64,000 bases of DNA, taken from the NCBI GenBank assembly GCA_038205115.1, contig JBBRCE010000019.1:19462-83461 (forward strand), read 5' to 3'. Origin of the DNA: JBBRCE01 sp038205115 (lineage in GTDB: Bacteria; Planctomycetota; Planctomycetia; Pirellulales; JBBRCE01). Position 1 is the stretch's first letter. The number at the start of each line of letters is the position of its first letter. Below, in pieces: positions 1 to 7,823 of this stretch. A program made the position numbers and the translations under genes. The notes under the pieces were generated by a model. That model ran no database searches. It worked only from the letters and a program-made list of their open reading frames with translations, and was not told the DNA's origin.

Positions 1-1
1 C

Positions 2-1024
2 AACCTGTATGGACAGTTGCTCGGCACGCTGCGAACCAAATTCCTGACGTCGGACCTGACGTCGCGGTTGCAGCCCACGACGCCCGACAGCGACATTGCC
101 CACGCGCACGACGGCGATCAAGCGGATCGGCTGCGCCGCGAACTGGTCGATTGGGCGAAAGGCAAACTGGCCGCGCAAGACGCGCAGCAATCGGCCGCGG
201 TCGGATTGGTCGAACCGAGCACCCAATCGCAATTCAGTTTTCCGCAGACGAACGTCCCACGAAAGCCGCTGGAGTTGGTGACGCTTAACCGCAGCAATTG
301 GGCCACGACTCCCGAGATTGACGAAGATGCCGATCCTTGGCCCGCGATTCCGGACGAGCCCAGCGACGATGCCGACAGCACAGCAAGCGGCGCGCACGGC
401 GGCCAGGGCAGAGAGCCAAGCATGCCCGGTCACGCGATGGGCGGGCAGATGCGTCCGGCGTCGGCCATGCAGATTCACAATCGCTACGTGATTGCCGAAA
501 GCGCCGAAGGCATGCTAGTGATCGATCAGCACGCCTTACACGAGCGGATCATCTACGAGCAACTACGAGAACGGGTATTGGCCGGAGCGCTAGAAACCCA
601 GCGCCTGCTGGTGCCGGAACCGGTGGATTTGGGTCCGGCAGAGGCCGCCGCGGCCGTCGCTCATCAAGATTTACTGGCGCAACTGGGTGTTTCGATCGAA
701 CCGTTTGGCGGCGACACGATCTTGGTCACTAGTTATCCGGCAATGCTGGCCAACATGCGGCCGTCGGAAGTGCTGCACGACATTGTCACCAGTCTGCTGG
801 CCGAAGGCAAAACGCCCGAGCGCCGCGATCTGATCGACGAATTGCTGCACATGATCTCCTGCAAAGCGGCCATCAAAGCCGGCGACCGCTTGAGTGGCGA
901 TGAAATTGCCGCCCTGGTCGAACAGCGGCATCTGGCGCAAGACACGCATCACTGCCCGCATGGCCGGCCGACGGTGTTGGTGTTTACGCGTGAACAACTC
1001 GACAAACAATTCATGCGGACTTAA
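2..1024 (+). CDS. mutL: DNA mismatch repair protein MutL, C-terminal part (5' end outside window)
   Basis: This is the 3' part of mutL. The frame is open to the left edge, so the N-terminal GHKL ATPase domain is missing from view. The visible product begins in the variable linker (acidic, Pro/Ser-rich, about residues 30-145) and continues into the C-terminal dimerisation domain. It carries DQHALHERIIYE, an exact match to the DQHA(X)2E(X)4E metal-binding motif of endonuclease-type MutL, plus a late SCKAAIKAG segment and the CPHGRP motif near the C-terminus. These indicate a nicking MutL, as in organisms without MutH, rather than the E. coli type. An 8-bp hairpin (1023-1043) overlaps the stop. 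The next gene is convergent. Confidence 0.93.
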   Translation, partial: NLYGQLLGTLRTKFLTSDLTSRLQPTTPDSDIAHAHDGDQADRLRRELVDWAKGKLAAQDAQQSAAVGLVEPSTQSQFSFPQTNVPRKPLELVTLNRSNWATTPEIDEDADPWPAIPDEPSDDADSTASGAHGGQGREPSMPGHAMGGQMRPASAMQIHNRYVIAESAEGMLVIDQHALHERIIYEQLRERVLAGALETQRLLVPEPVDLGPAEAAAAVAHQDLLAQLGVSIEPFGGDTILVTSYPAMLANMRPSEVLHDIVTSLLAEGKTPERRDLIDELLHMISCKAAIKAGDRLSGDEIAALVEQRHLAQDTHHCPHGRPTVLVFTREQLDKQFMRT

Positions 1025-1065
1025 CCGCGCGTAGGGCGCGGTTGCCGGAAATCACCCGGCACCTG

Positions 1066-2829
1066 TTACATGCCTTCTTCGGCGGTCGTGCGGCCGGTTG
1101 CCACATCAAATTCGTAGATCGCCGGAACCAGCATCGCGGCGGTGGTGAAGCTGTACGTCAGGGCCACGATCACAAACACACCCAACGTTTCTTGCTGTAA
1201 ATAGCTGGTGATTGCCACGTAGGTGAAAGTCGGCAGCGCCAGCGACGCCCAGCCAATGGCCTGCGACGGATTGCGCGCGCCAAGCGCCACGAACAGTCCA
1301 CACGCGCCACCGATCATGAACGCCAGAAACGGCGCCAACTGCAATTGGTATGACCCGCTGAACGAAACCATAATTCGAATGCAGGTGGCGATGCCGACAA
1401 ACAAAAAGAAGACCGTGCCTAGGCTCACCCCCACGGCGTTGCGGCTGTTATCATAGATCATGCCGGCGTGAATACCGAGCGTGGCGACAAATAGGTTCAT
1501 GATGGACAAGCCGCCGATCAAGTAGCAGAGATTTTCGCCCGTCAGTAAATTGGTCCACCACAAATAGCCGCAGAGCAACATCGGCAGCAGAATCATTTCT
1601 TTGCCGTTGTAAAATACGCCTAGCAGTTTGCCAAAAATAAATTCCTTGGGCGTCAGATCGGTGACGAGCAGCAGGTCGAGCGCGCGGCCGTCGCGCTCGG
1701 TGGTGATCGATGTCACGCCCAAGGCGTTCACTAAAATCAGACTCAAAATGAACAGTGGAATCAGGGCCACAACAGTCTCGTCGGCCGAGTGGTTGCCGCC
1801 GCGCAGGACCAGCCCACGAATTGCGGCTGCGGCCAGCAAGAACAGCACGACGTACGCAAACTTAACCAGCAGCACTCGTCGGCCGTAGGCCCAGGTACGA
1901 ACTTCTCGCCAGAGAATGGGATTGTCCCAAACGGCGCGACTCGCGGCCGGCGTTGTGGCGTTGCCATCAACGCGCGTCGCATCGCCTGCTGCTTGATCGT
2001 CGGGTCTGACTTGAATTTCTTGCGACGGATTCCAGGCACGCACTCGCCAGACGGCCAGCAAATTCAGCAGCACGGTCTCGACCGCTGCCGTGACAAAAAA
2101 CGCCGAGACCGGATTTGCCAGGCCAAACAGCCCTCGTCCGGCTGGCGCGATCGGCCGTGTGGCAGCCGTAATTGCCGGCAAGGGGCTGAAGCTGGCGGCC
2201 CAGACATGCGTCGAAACACCGTGCCACTGCGCACCAAAGGCGCCGAAATCCGCCAGTCCCCAAACGCCTAGCCAGAGCACAATGACGACCGCCGTCATGG
2301 CCAGTATCTGAAAGGTCTTCTCGCGCCAGAGTGCGATCGTCGAACCTAAACTTCCGGCCGCCAGGCAACTCATTAGCGTCACGCCAAAGGCGCTGCCGAC
2401 TTGCCCAAACGAGACCCCGCCCAGCAGCGTCAGCAACATAAACAGCGGCAGCGAAGCCAACAGCAACACGGCCACGTTGAGCAAATTGGCGAGCAATTTT
2501 CCACAGACGAGTTCGCTATTGTTGAGACGCGTCAGCAACAGCAGTTCCAGCGTGCGCCGATCTTTCTCTTGGGCAATGGAACTGGCCGTGGTCAGCGCGG
2601 CGATAAACATCACCAGCGCCAATTGCAGCGGCGCCAAGATCTGAAACAGCACGGCGCCAAAATGTGCTAAGTCGCCAAGATTACGGACATCCTGCGTGCC
2701 GGTCACCACGATCCAAGCGGAAAACGTCAGCCCTAGCAATGCGGCCACGTAGACAGACCGCGAGATAAAATGCCGTGGACTGCGCGGCGCGGTTCGCCAC
2801 TGACGCGTGAATAAAGGACCGACAAACAT
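1066..2829 (-). CDS. ABC-2 type transporter permease, tandem-fused
   Basis: Multi-pass inner-membrane protein of about 587 residues with many hydrophobic helices. Two segments, at about residues 84-112 and 374-401, both carry the ABC-2 coupling-region pattern: a charged stretch, then LELLLLTRL or LDLLLVTDL, then CGKLL or FGKLL. The protein therefore appears to be two ABC-2 membrane domains joined in one chain, with a soluble linker around 270-310. No ATP-binding partner is adjacent, so the substrate is unknown. I chose the ATG at 2829 over an upstream TTG at 2862 because the membrane protein begins there and a GAGG-type site lies about 14 bases upstream. It is separated from the upstream same-strand gene by a terminator. 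Confidence 0.85.
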   Translation of the reverse strand: MFVGPLFTRQWRTAPRSPRHFISRSVYVAALLGLTFSAWIVVTGTQDVRNLGDLAHFGAVLFQILAPLQLALVMFIAALTTASSIAQEKDRRTLELLLLTRLNNSELVCGKLLANLLNVAVLLLASLPLFMLLTLLGGVSFGQVGSAFGVTLMSCLAAGSLGSTIALWREKTFQILAMTAVVIVLWLGVWGLADFGAFGAQWHGVSTHVWAASFSPLPAITAATRPIAPAGRGLFGLANPVSAFFVTAAVETVLLNLLAVWRVRAWNPSQEIQVRPDDQAAGDATRVDGNATTPAASRAVWDNPILWREVRTWAYGRRVLLVKFAYVVLFLLAAAAIRGLVLRGGNHSADETVVALIPLFILSLILVNALGVTSITTERDGRALDLLLVTDLTPKEFIFGKLLGVFYNGKEMILLPMLLCGYLWWTNLLTGENLCYLIGGLSIMNLFVATLGIHAGMIYDNSRNAVGVSLGTVFFLFVGIATCIRIMVSFSGSYQLQLAPFLAFMIGGACGLFVALGARNPSQAIGWASLALPTFTYVAITSYLQQETLGVFVIVALTYSFTTAAMLVPAIYEFDVATGRTTAEEGM

Positions 2830-2938
2830 AGAGACAACCAGCACCTCGGGACGACAGGGCAACCTCCGTCAGTCCGATTATAGGCGGCGATCGACCGGCA
2901 TGTCATGGTCGCTCATCGGATTCGAACATGGCCGAGTC

Positions 2939-2970
2939 AAAACAAATAGGGCGCATCCTTGCGCCCTATG
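2939..2970 (-). terminator. Rho-independent terminator of the small secreted-protein gene
   Basis: A perfect 10-bp stem (2947-2956 with 2961-2970, four-base loop) is followed on the minus strand by a T-rich run (complement of 2939-2946). It lies about 90 bases after the stop of the 3058-3606 gene and would separate it from the permease gene. Confidence 0.7.
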
Positions 2971-3057
2971 GCATCGTGTGTCAGGCGATTGCCTCGGCAA
3001 ACATTGCCCGTTTAGGCCCCGCGATCACGCACGGTGCCAGAAACCTGCAACAACCGG

Positions 3058-3606
3058 CTACTTCTTTTCGGGCACCTTTTTGACGTCCTTGGTTTCCTTG
3101 ATATCGCCCGGCTTGCCGGTAAATTTGGGTGGCAACTTGGCAATTGGCTTGGGCAGGCCGGGTTCGGTCTCGACGGCCACTTCGCTCGGCTTTTTGGTTT
3201 TGTTGGCCTTGGCGTCTTCGACCAGTTTGGCCAGCTTGGCTTTCTGCTGCGGCGAGAGCAGGTCGAGCGCTTCCGCCTCTTCTTTGGCACGCAGCGTTTC
3301 GAGTTGGGTCTTGAGATCTTTGACCTGATCGGCGTATTTGTCGTGAATTTTATAGATTTGCGTTTGCTGCTCGGCGCTGACCACATAGCGGTAGAACGGC
3401 GGCAAGTGGCCCTTCACGTCGTCAACACCATCGGCCGCGACAACTTTCTTAGTCGCTTTAGGGTCGGCCTTGTCGGTGGGTTTGACTTCTAGTTTGGCCG
3501 CTGGCTTACTGTCGGGCTTGGTGACCGGTTTTGGATCGTCGGCCAGGGCCGAATGACAAAACAGTAAGCCGCTGGCAATGACCGCAAGACTAAGGTGGAT
3601 TCGCAT
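3058..3606 (-). CDS. Small secreted Lys/Pro-rich protein, LTxxQ/CpxP-like helical core
   Basis: 182 residues with a clear signal peptide (hydrophobic stretch at about 5-20, cleavage after the ALA at about 20-22). Low-complexity Lys/Asp/Pro segments flank a helical middle (about 70-135) ending in LLSPQQKAKL. This resembles the LTxxQ-type motif of Spy/CpxP-like periplasmic proteins and of many planctomycete secreted proteins. Its function is unknown; a periplasmic chaperone or stress sensor is possible but not shown. The gene stands alone, with a strong terminator downstream and a long AT-rich divergent intergenic region upstream. Confidence 0.8.
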   Translation of the reverse strand: MRIHLSLAVIASGLLFCHSALADDPKPVTKPDSKPAAKLEVKPTDKADPKATKKVVAADGVDDVKGHLPPFYRYVVSAEQQTQIYKIHDKYADQVKDLKTQLETLRAKEEAEALDLLSPQQKAKLAKLVEDAKANKTKKPSEVAVETEPGLPKPIAKLPPKFTGKPGDIKETKDVKKVPEKK

Positions 3607-4196
3607 GCTGAAAGCTCCGGAAAAAGGCGGGTGGGTCGCATCATTGGCAGGTCACAGCCAGCTAATTTAACTAAGCGGCAACTCGCAAAACAGGTTTTTC
3701 CGGACCTTTTTCGAAATTTTTCGAAGTGTCGCGCACGGAGCCCGCAGGTGGACGGCAGGAATCTGCGAGCGGTCTGAGACCGCGTCTACCGGAAAATTCG
3801 GAGTATACGGAAAATTTTTACCGAACTGTTAACAATTTGCTGGCGTATTGGGAGGATGGCTGCTTTACGATTTCACGAGTTCGGATAGGATAAATACTGA
3901 TTGCCACGGCGGTTCGGCAACGGTGGGTGGCGACCGAGGAGAATCCGATTGGTCGTTGCTGTGGTCAACGTGCAGACGGCGAAAGTCGGACGTTAGTAAG
4001 TCGTCCCATCGTTGTTTGTGGGCAGCGCGTCGGAAACCGCAGTTTTCCGGCGCTCGCCGGTGCCCAGCGAATCGGCAGTTCGCTAAAATGAATGTGGTTG
4101 ACCGCAACCGATTGACGTGGACACATCAGAAGCAGCATTTCTCGTCTCTATCACTTACCCATCCACACTGGGCAGTTTCTCGAAGGATCAATTTTC
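3607..4196. other. 590-base divergent intergenic region
   Basis: No convincing gene is present. The stretch around 3690-3850 is clearly more AT-rich than its surroundings and should hold the divergent promoters. A short dyad GCGGTC-TGA-GACCGC lies at 3769-3783 and could be an operator. A ribosome-binding AAGGA precedes the ATG at 4197. Confidence 0.6.
3864..3891 (+). promoter_or_regulatory. Candidate sigma-70-like promoter for the TPR gene
   Basis: TTTACG (-35, 3864-3869) and TAGGAT (-10, 3886-3891) are separated by 16 bases; each matches consensus at 4 of 6 positions. It would give a long leader of about 300 bases, so this is a weak call. Confidence 0.25.
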
Positions 4197-5792
4197 ATGA
4201 CACGTACATTGTCCCGGGTTCAATCGAACCGAATTCACTCCGCCACAAGCAATCGCACTGGCTTGGCACTGATTGCTCTGCTGGTCGCCGTCGGACTGCT
4301 CGGCAGTAGCTTGACCGCAATGGCCCAACCAGTAACCAAAAAGGACGATAAGGCTCCAGTCAAAACCGACGCTTCGAAAACCGACGCGAAGGCGGACGCC
4401 GGCAAGTCAACAACCGGAGGCGAAGTTCCCAAGACCGACGCGAAGCCCGACGTTTCTTCCGCCGAGACCGAAGAACTCAAGATGGACCAAGTGCTCAAAG
4501 CGCTGTTGGACGACACGCTCTCGTCGAACACCAGCGGCGGTTACGACAAAACCGAAAACGTCGAAAAGGCCGTTAAGTATTTCTTGCAGAAAGACTTCGA
4601 TAACGCCCGCGACATGCTGAATGTTGCTAAGAGCAAGAACGATTTACTGCCGCCGGCCGGCATCATGATGGCCAAGATGTTGTTCTTAGCCAAGCTTAAT
4701 CAGTACGGAATGGCCGAACTGGAGCAAACCATGATTAAGGAACCGAAGGATCCGGAAGCGTATTTGCTGGAGGCCGACATCCTGTTTTCGCAAGGTTTCT
4801 GGTCGGCTTCGCAACAGATGTTTGTCAAGGCCGAACAAGTTAACAAGGAGAGCAAAGAAACCAACGCCAAACGCGCGAAGAACTTCTCCGTGAAGATCAA
4901 CGCCGGCTACGCGGCCGTCGCCGAAGCGCAAAAGCGCTGGGAAGATGCAAAAACCTCGATCGAAAAGTGGATCGCCGTCGACCCTGAGAACCCGGCCGCT
5001 TTCCTGCGTTTGGGTCGCGTTTACTTTAAGATGAAGGATTTCGACAAGGCGAGTAAATCGTTTGTCAAGGCTGAAGCGTTGAGCAACGCCGTCAAGCCGA
5101 AGAGCGGCACCAACCCCAATATCGTGCTTGCTCGGTTGTACTTCGAGGCCAACGAAAAGGATAGCCGCGCCAAGGCGATCGAGGAATTAAAGACAGCCGT
5201 TCGGGGCAGCGCAGGAAATGCCGAGGCTTTGTTGCAAGCTGCGGCAGGCTTCATGCAAGCCAAGGATTTGGATAAGGCGAAACTTGCCGTTGATAGCGCG
5301 CTAAAAGCCGATTCGAGCAATGTTCAAGCGAAGTATCTCAAGGCGGTCGTCTGCCGGATGCAGGGCAAGCTCGACGAAGCCGAGACGCTGCTGGAAGCGC
5401 TGCACAAAGACGCTCCGGGAGATTTTGGCATTACCAACCAATTGGCGCTCGTTTTGGCCGACAGCAAGAGCGAGGCTAGCCAAAGAATCGCCCTGCAGCA
5501 TGCCACCAATAACTTCAACAGCAATCAGAAAAACGCTGAAGCAGCTACAACGTTGGCTTGGTGCGTTTACAAGAACGGCGACAAGAAGAGAGCCCTGGAA
5601 ATCATGGGCGAAGTCGCCAAGCAAACACAGCTCTCGGCCGACTCGGCCTATTACATCGCCATGATCCTCAAAGATTTGGACAAGCGAGACGACGCACTTA
5701 AAGTGCTCAAAGAAGCCACTAAAGTCGACGCGCCGTTCTTCGTACACGAAGACGATGCCAAGAAACTACTGGATAAGCTGAGCGGGAACTAA
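4197..5792 (+). CDS. Secreted tetratricopeptide-repeat protein
   Basis: 531 residues. A signal peptide or anchor sits at about 22-43 (long hydrophobic run, AMA cleavage-type site), followed by a Lys/Asp/Ala-rich linker (45-95) and then helix pairs of TPR type over about 105-520, with several recognisable units such as the one around LRLGRVYFKMKDFDKA. TPR arrays scaffold protein-protein contacts; here the location is likely periplasmic or envelope. AAGGA lies 9 bases before the ATG, which fixes the start. The gene is monocistronic, with a hairpin terminator directly downstream. The partner is unknown. Confidence 0.85.
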   Translation: MTRTLSRVQSNRIHSATSNRTGLALIALLVAVGLLGSSLTAMAQPVTKKDDKAPVKTDASKTDAKADAGKSTTGGEVPKTDAKPDVSSAETEELKMDQVLKALLDDTLSSNTSGGYDKTENVEKAVKYFLQKDFDNARDMLNVAKSKNDLLPPAGIMMAKMLFLAKLNQYGMAELEQTMIKEPKDPEAYLLEADILFSQGFWSASQQMFVKAEQVNKESKETNAKRAKNFSVKINAGYAAVAEAQKRWEDAKTSIEKWIAVDPENPAAFLRLGRVYFKMKDFDKASKSFVKAEALSNAVKPKSGTNPNIVLARLYFEANEKDSRAKAIEELKTAVRGSAGNAEALLQAAAGFMQAKDLDKAKLAVDSALKADSSNVQAKYLKAVVCRMQGKLDEAETLLEALHKDAPGDFGITNQLALVLADSKSEASQRIALQHATNNFNSNQKNAEAATTLAWCVYKNGDKKRALEIMGEVAKQTQLSADSAYYIAMILKDLDKRDDALKVLKEATKVDAPFFVHEDDAKKLLDKLSGN

Positions 5793-5825
5793 TCGTGATC
5801 CGCGATTTCCCAACAGCGCAATAAA

Positions 5826-5867
5826 AAAGATCATGGCAGGCCGATCCGTCGTCTTGCCATGATCTTT
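5826..5867 (+). terminator. Hairpin terminator after the TPR gene
   Basis: A perfect 13-bp stem, 5826-5838 with 5855-5867 (AAAGATCATGGCA and its complement), about 35 bases after the stop. It has A-rich and T-containing flanks, so it may act in both directions. Confidence 0.65.
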
Positions 5868-6030
5868 ATCCTGAAACGGATTGTGCCGAGCTAGCATGGC
5901 CCAGTCCGTCCTCCCGATGGGGTTGTACAAATTCTATCGGCCAGCCGGACGGGCGCTCTACAATCGATTTTGCGAATTCGTCCATGCCGTCGCCGGTAGA
6001 GACGACCGACCAACAGTGCGGCTAAAAGCC

Positions 6031-6071
6031 GAAACGGGCAGGTTCTTTGCGGAACCTGCCCGTTTCTTTTT
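6031..6071 (+). terminator. Strong rho-independent terminator
   Basis: A perfect 15-bp stem (6031-6045 with 6052-6066, six-base loop) is followed on the plus strand by TTTTT (6067-6071). On the minus strand a shorter TTTT follows three bases after the stem, so it could also stop transcription from the 6182-6538 gene. Confidence 0.8.
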
Positions 6072-6181
6072 GCTGGCTTGCCCGGGCGACATCCCATACT
6101 CCCCAGTAGGTCTGTACCCGAGCAAAACAGTTTCGTTGCGAATCCCATTCGCGGTGGCGCGGCGGCGTGCCACGGTTGGAT

Positions 6182-6538
6182 TTATTCAGCGTCGAGCGGC
6201 GCGGCCGGAAACAGGCCGCCGGCGCTCGGTCGGTAATCTTCAATCTCTGGATGGCAACGCGGCGACAACGCCTGCGTCGGCAGGGGCGATGCACTGTCGA
6301 AATTGTCTTGCAGCGGGGCCGTGGTTTGCGGATGTTCGGCAACCGGCAGCCGCATTTCACGCCGCCCGCGCGTGACCGGGGTCAGGTCGCAGGGCCAGTT
6401 CCGCACTAAGCCAGTGGGGTGAGTGATGGTGTAGATGCCGTCGCGGCTGTCGCTGGTCCAATCGCCAAACATTTCGATGGCGAAGGCCGAAGCGCTGGCT
6501 GCAAACACAATCGAAACCGCCAAGATCCAATGTCGCAT
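6182..6538 (-). CDS. Small secreted protein of unknown function
   Basis: 118 residues starting at the ATG at 6538, which is preceded by a GGAG site 8 bases upstream. A signal peptide occupies about 1-19 (hydrophobic run then ASAFA). The mature part starts with FGDWTSDSRDGIYTI and NWPCDL and ends in a Pro-rich tail with no recognised domain. The first third looks folded; the C-terminal half looks disordered. The function is unknown. Confidence 0.65.
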   Translation of the reverse strand: MRHWILAVSIVFAASASAFAIEMFGDWTSDSRDGIYTITHPTGLVRNWPCDLTPVTRGRREMRLPVAEHPQTTAPLQDNFDSASPLPTQALSPRCHPEIEDYRPSAGGLFPAAPLDAE

Positions 6539-6857
6539 GTTTGTCTCCGCCTGGTCAGGCATGTTTTGTGGCTCCGGTCTTCGTTGCGGCGAGTCGCTGC
6601 TCAATTGGCTGGGCTCATTTCCAGCCGGCGCACGGGTTGGGTACCGCGGCGAGCGTTTGCGACTCGTCCGACACAGAAACATGGGATACGAACGGCGGCA
6701 AAGCAAACGCAATCGTTGCATTTTCTCAACATTGTGGCGAAATCGCCCCGAAGTCCCAACGCGGCTGGCTCTCGCGTCGGGCAGCGGCGCTGCGTACACT
6801 GGAGCTTCGCGTACTGTTTATCGCAATTGAGCCGAATTTTCCGAGTAAAGTCGCGTC
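6539..6857. other. 319-base divergent intergenic region
   Basis: It lies between the divergent starts at 6538 and 6858. I see no RNA gene, repeat or convincing promoter, only mixed-composition DNA that should hold both promoters. Confidence 0.5.
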
Positions 6858-7823
6858 GTGCCGTACTGGTCGTTACTCTTTTCCGCTGTTGCGCTGGGGA
6901 TGTTGGTCCTGGCATATCCAAAACTGCGCGGCACCACGCTAACCGCGCCGTGGGCGTGGTCGCTACTGGCAGTGAGCGTGCTGGCCGCCACGGAAATGAC
7001 TCTCGCTGCGGCAGAAGCAACCAACGATGGTCGCGCCGGCGCCGTTGTCCCAGAGCATCAATCGCCTGAACCGCTGCGCGATGCAGCCGCCTTAGTCACA
7101 CTCTGTCCGTTGGTGGCGTTGTTGGGCGGCAAGCGACCGCAACATCAGGCCTGGCAGATGATTGTGATTTCGCTGTGGGGCATTTTGGCGCTACCGGCCG
7201 GCGAAAGCTGGCTACTGCACCCAGCCGATGCGATGGTGGTCCATCCGTTGCGGCAGTGGTTTGTGGCCGTGGTGATTCTGGTGGGCGTAGCGAATTGGCT
7301 AGGCACGCGATTTTGGATTTCTGGCTTACTTCTGTGCTACGCGCATTGGTCGCTGCTGGGGCGCTGGCTGCCGACAACGGCGCCGTACGAACTGAGCGCG
7401 GCCGGTTCGCTGGGGTTGATTGCCGCGGCGATTGGCCTAGTGTGGCTGGGCTTTCCGCGGCGGCGCGCTGGCCGGTTATCATTGGACCGACTGTGGTTTG
7501 CCTTCCGCGACACGTTTGGGCAGGTTTGGGCGCTGCGTCTGGCCGAGCGCATCAATACGACGGCCGCGCAAAATGGCTGGGACGTTCACCTCGGGCGCGA
7601 CGGCTTCCGCTCGCGCGCCATACCCAGCGGCTGGACGGAAATTCCACTTGCATTGGAAGACGCGCTGCTTGTGGCGCTCGGCGGCATGCTGCGGCGCTTC
7701 GTCAACGACCAATGGATCGCCGCCGCTCTTGGGCGAACGATACCAGTGCCATTGGCTGTCGGCAGCGATTCGACAACGCCGCGCGATGAGCATTCGGTTT
7801 CATCCCAGCCGATCAACTCTTGA
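6858..7823 (+). CDS. Polytopic membrane protein of unknown function
   Basis: 321 residues from a GTG start (no better start is seen). Roughly six or seven hydrophobic segments lie between residues 1 and 200, followed by a soluble C-terminal domain of about 120 residues beginning near the FPRRRAGRLS turn. The conserved-looking block LDRLWFAFRDTFGQVWALRLAERIN may be an amphipathic helix at the membrane. I recognise no family. The 3' end overlaps the convergent helicase gene by 11 bases. Confidence 0.7.
   Translation: MPYWSLLFSAVALGMLVLAYPKLRGTTLTAPWAWSLLAVSVLAATEMTLAAAEATNDGRAGAVVPEHQSPEPLRDAAALVTLCPLVALLGGKRPQHQAWQMIVISLWGILALPAGESWLLHPADAMVVHPLRQWFVAVVILVGVANWLGTRFWISGLLLCYAHWSLLGRWLPTTAPYELSAAGSLGLIAAAIGLVWLGFPRRRAGRLSLDRLWFAFRDTFGQVWALRLAERINTTAAQNGWDVHLGRDGFRSRAIPSGWTEIPLALEDALLVALGGMLRRFVNDQWIAAALGRTIPVPLAVGSDSTTPRDEHSVSSQPINS

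Larger units (their letters stand above)
5793..6181. other. 389-base gap with two strong hairpins; possible small RNA
   Basis: No convincing protein gene. It holds the TPR terminator at 5826-5867 and a second, stronger intrinsic terminator at 6031-6071. Between them lies a TACAAT box (5959-5964) without a good -35. A short RNA of about 100 bases from roughly 5971 to 6071 would contain a CGGCT/AGCCG hairpin and the terminator hairpin. The second terminator may instead serve the convergent gene ending at 6182. Confidence 0.4.

Noticed and set aside
5881..6375. 164-codon open frame between the two terminators and across the 6182-6538 gene
   Set aside because: It runs through a strong terminator hairpin and opposite a gene with a signal peptide and ribosome site; composition is not protein-like.
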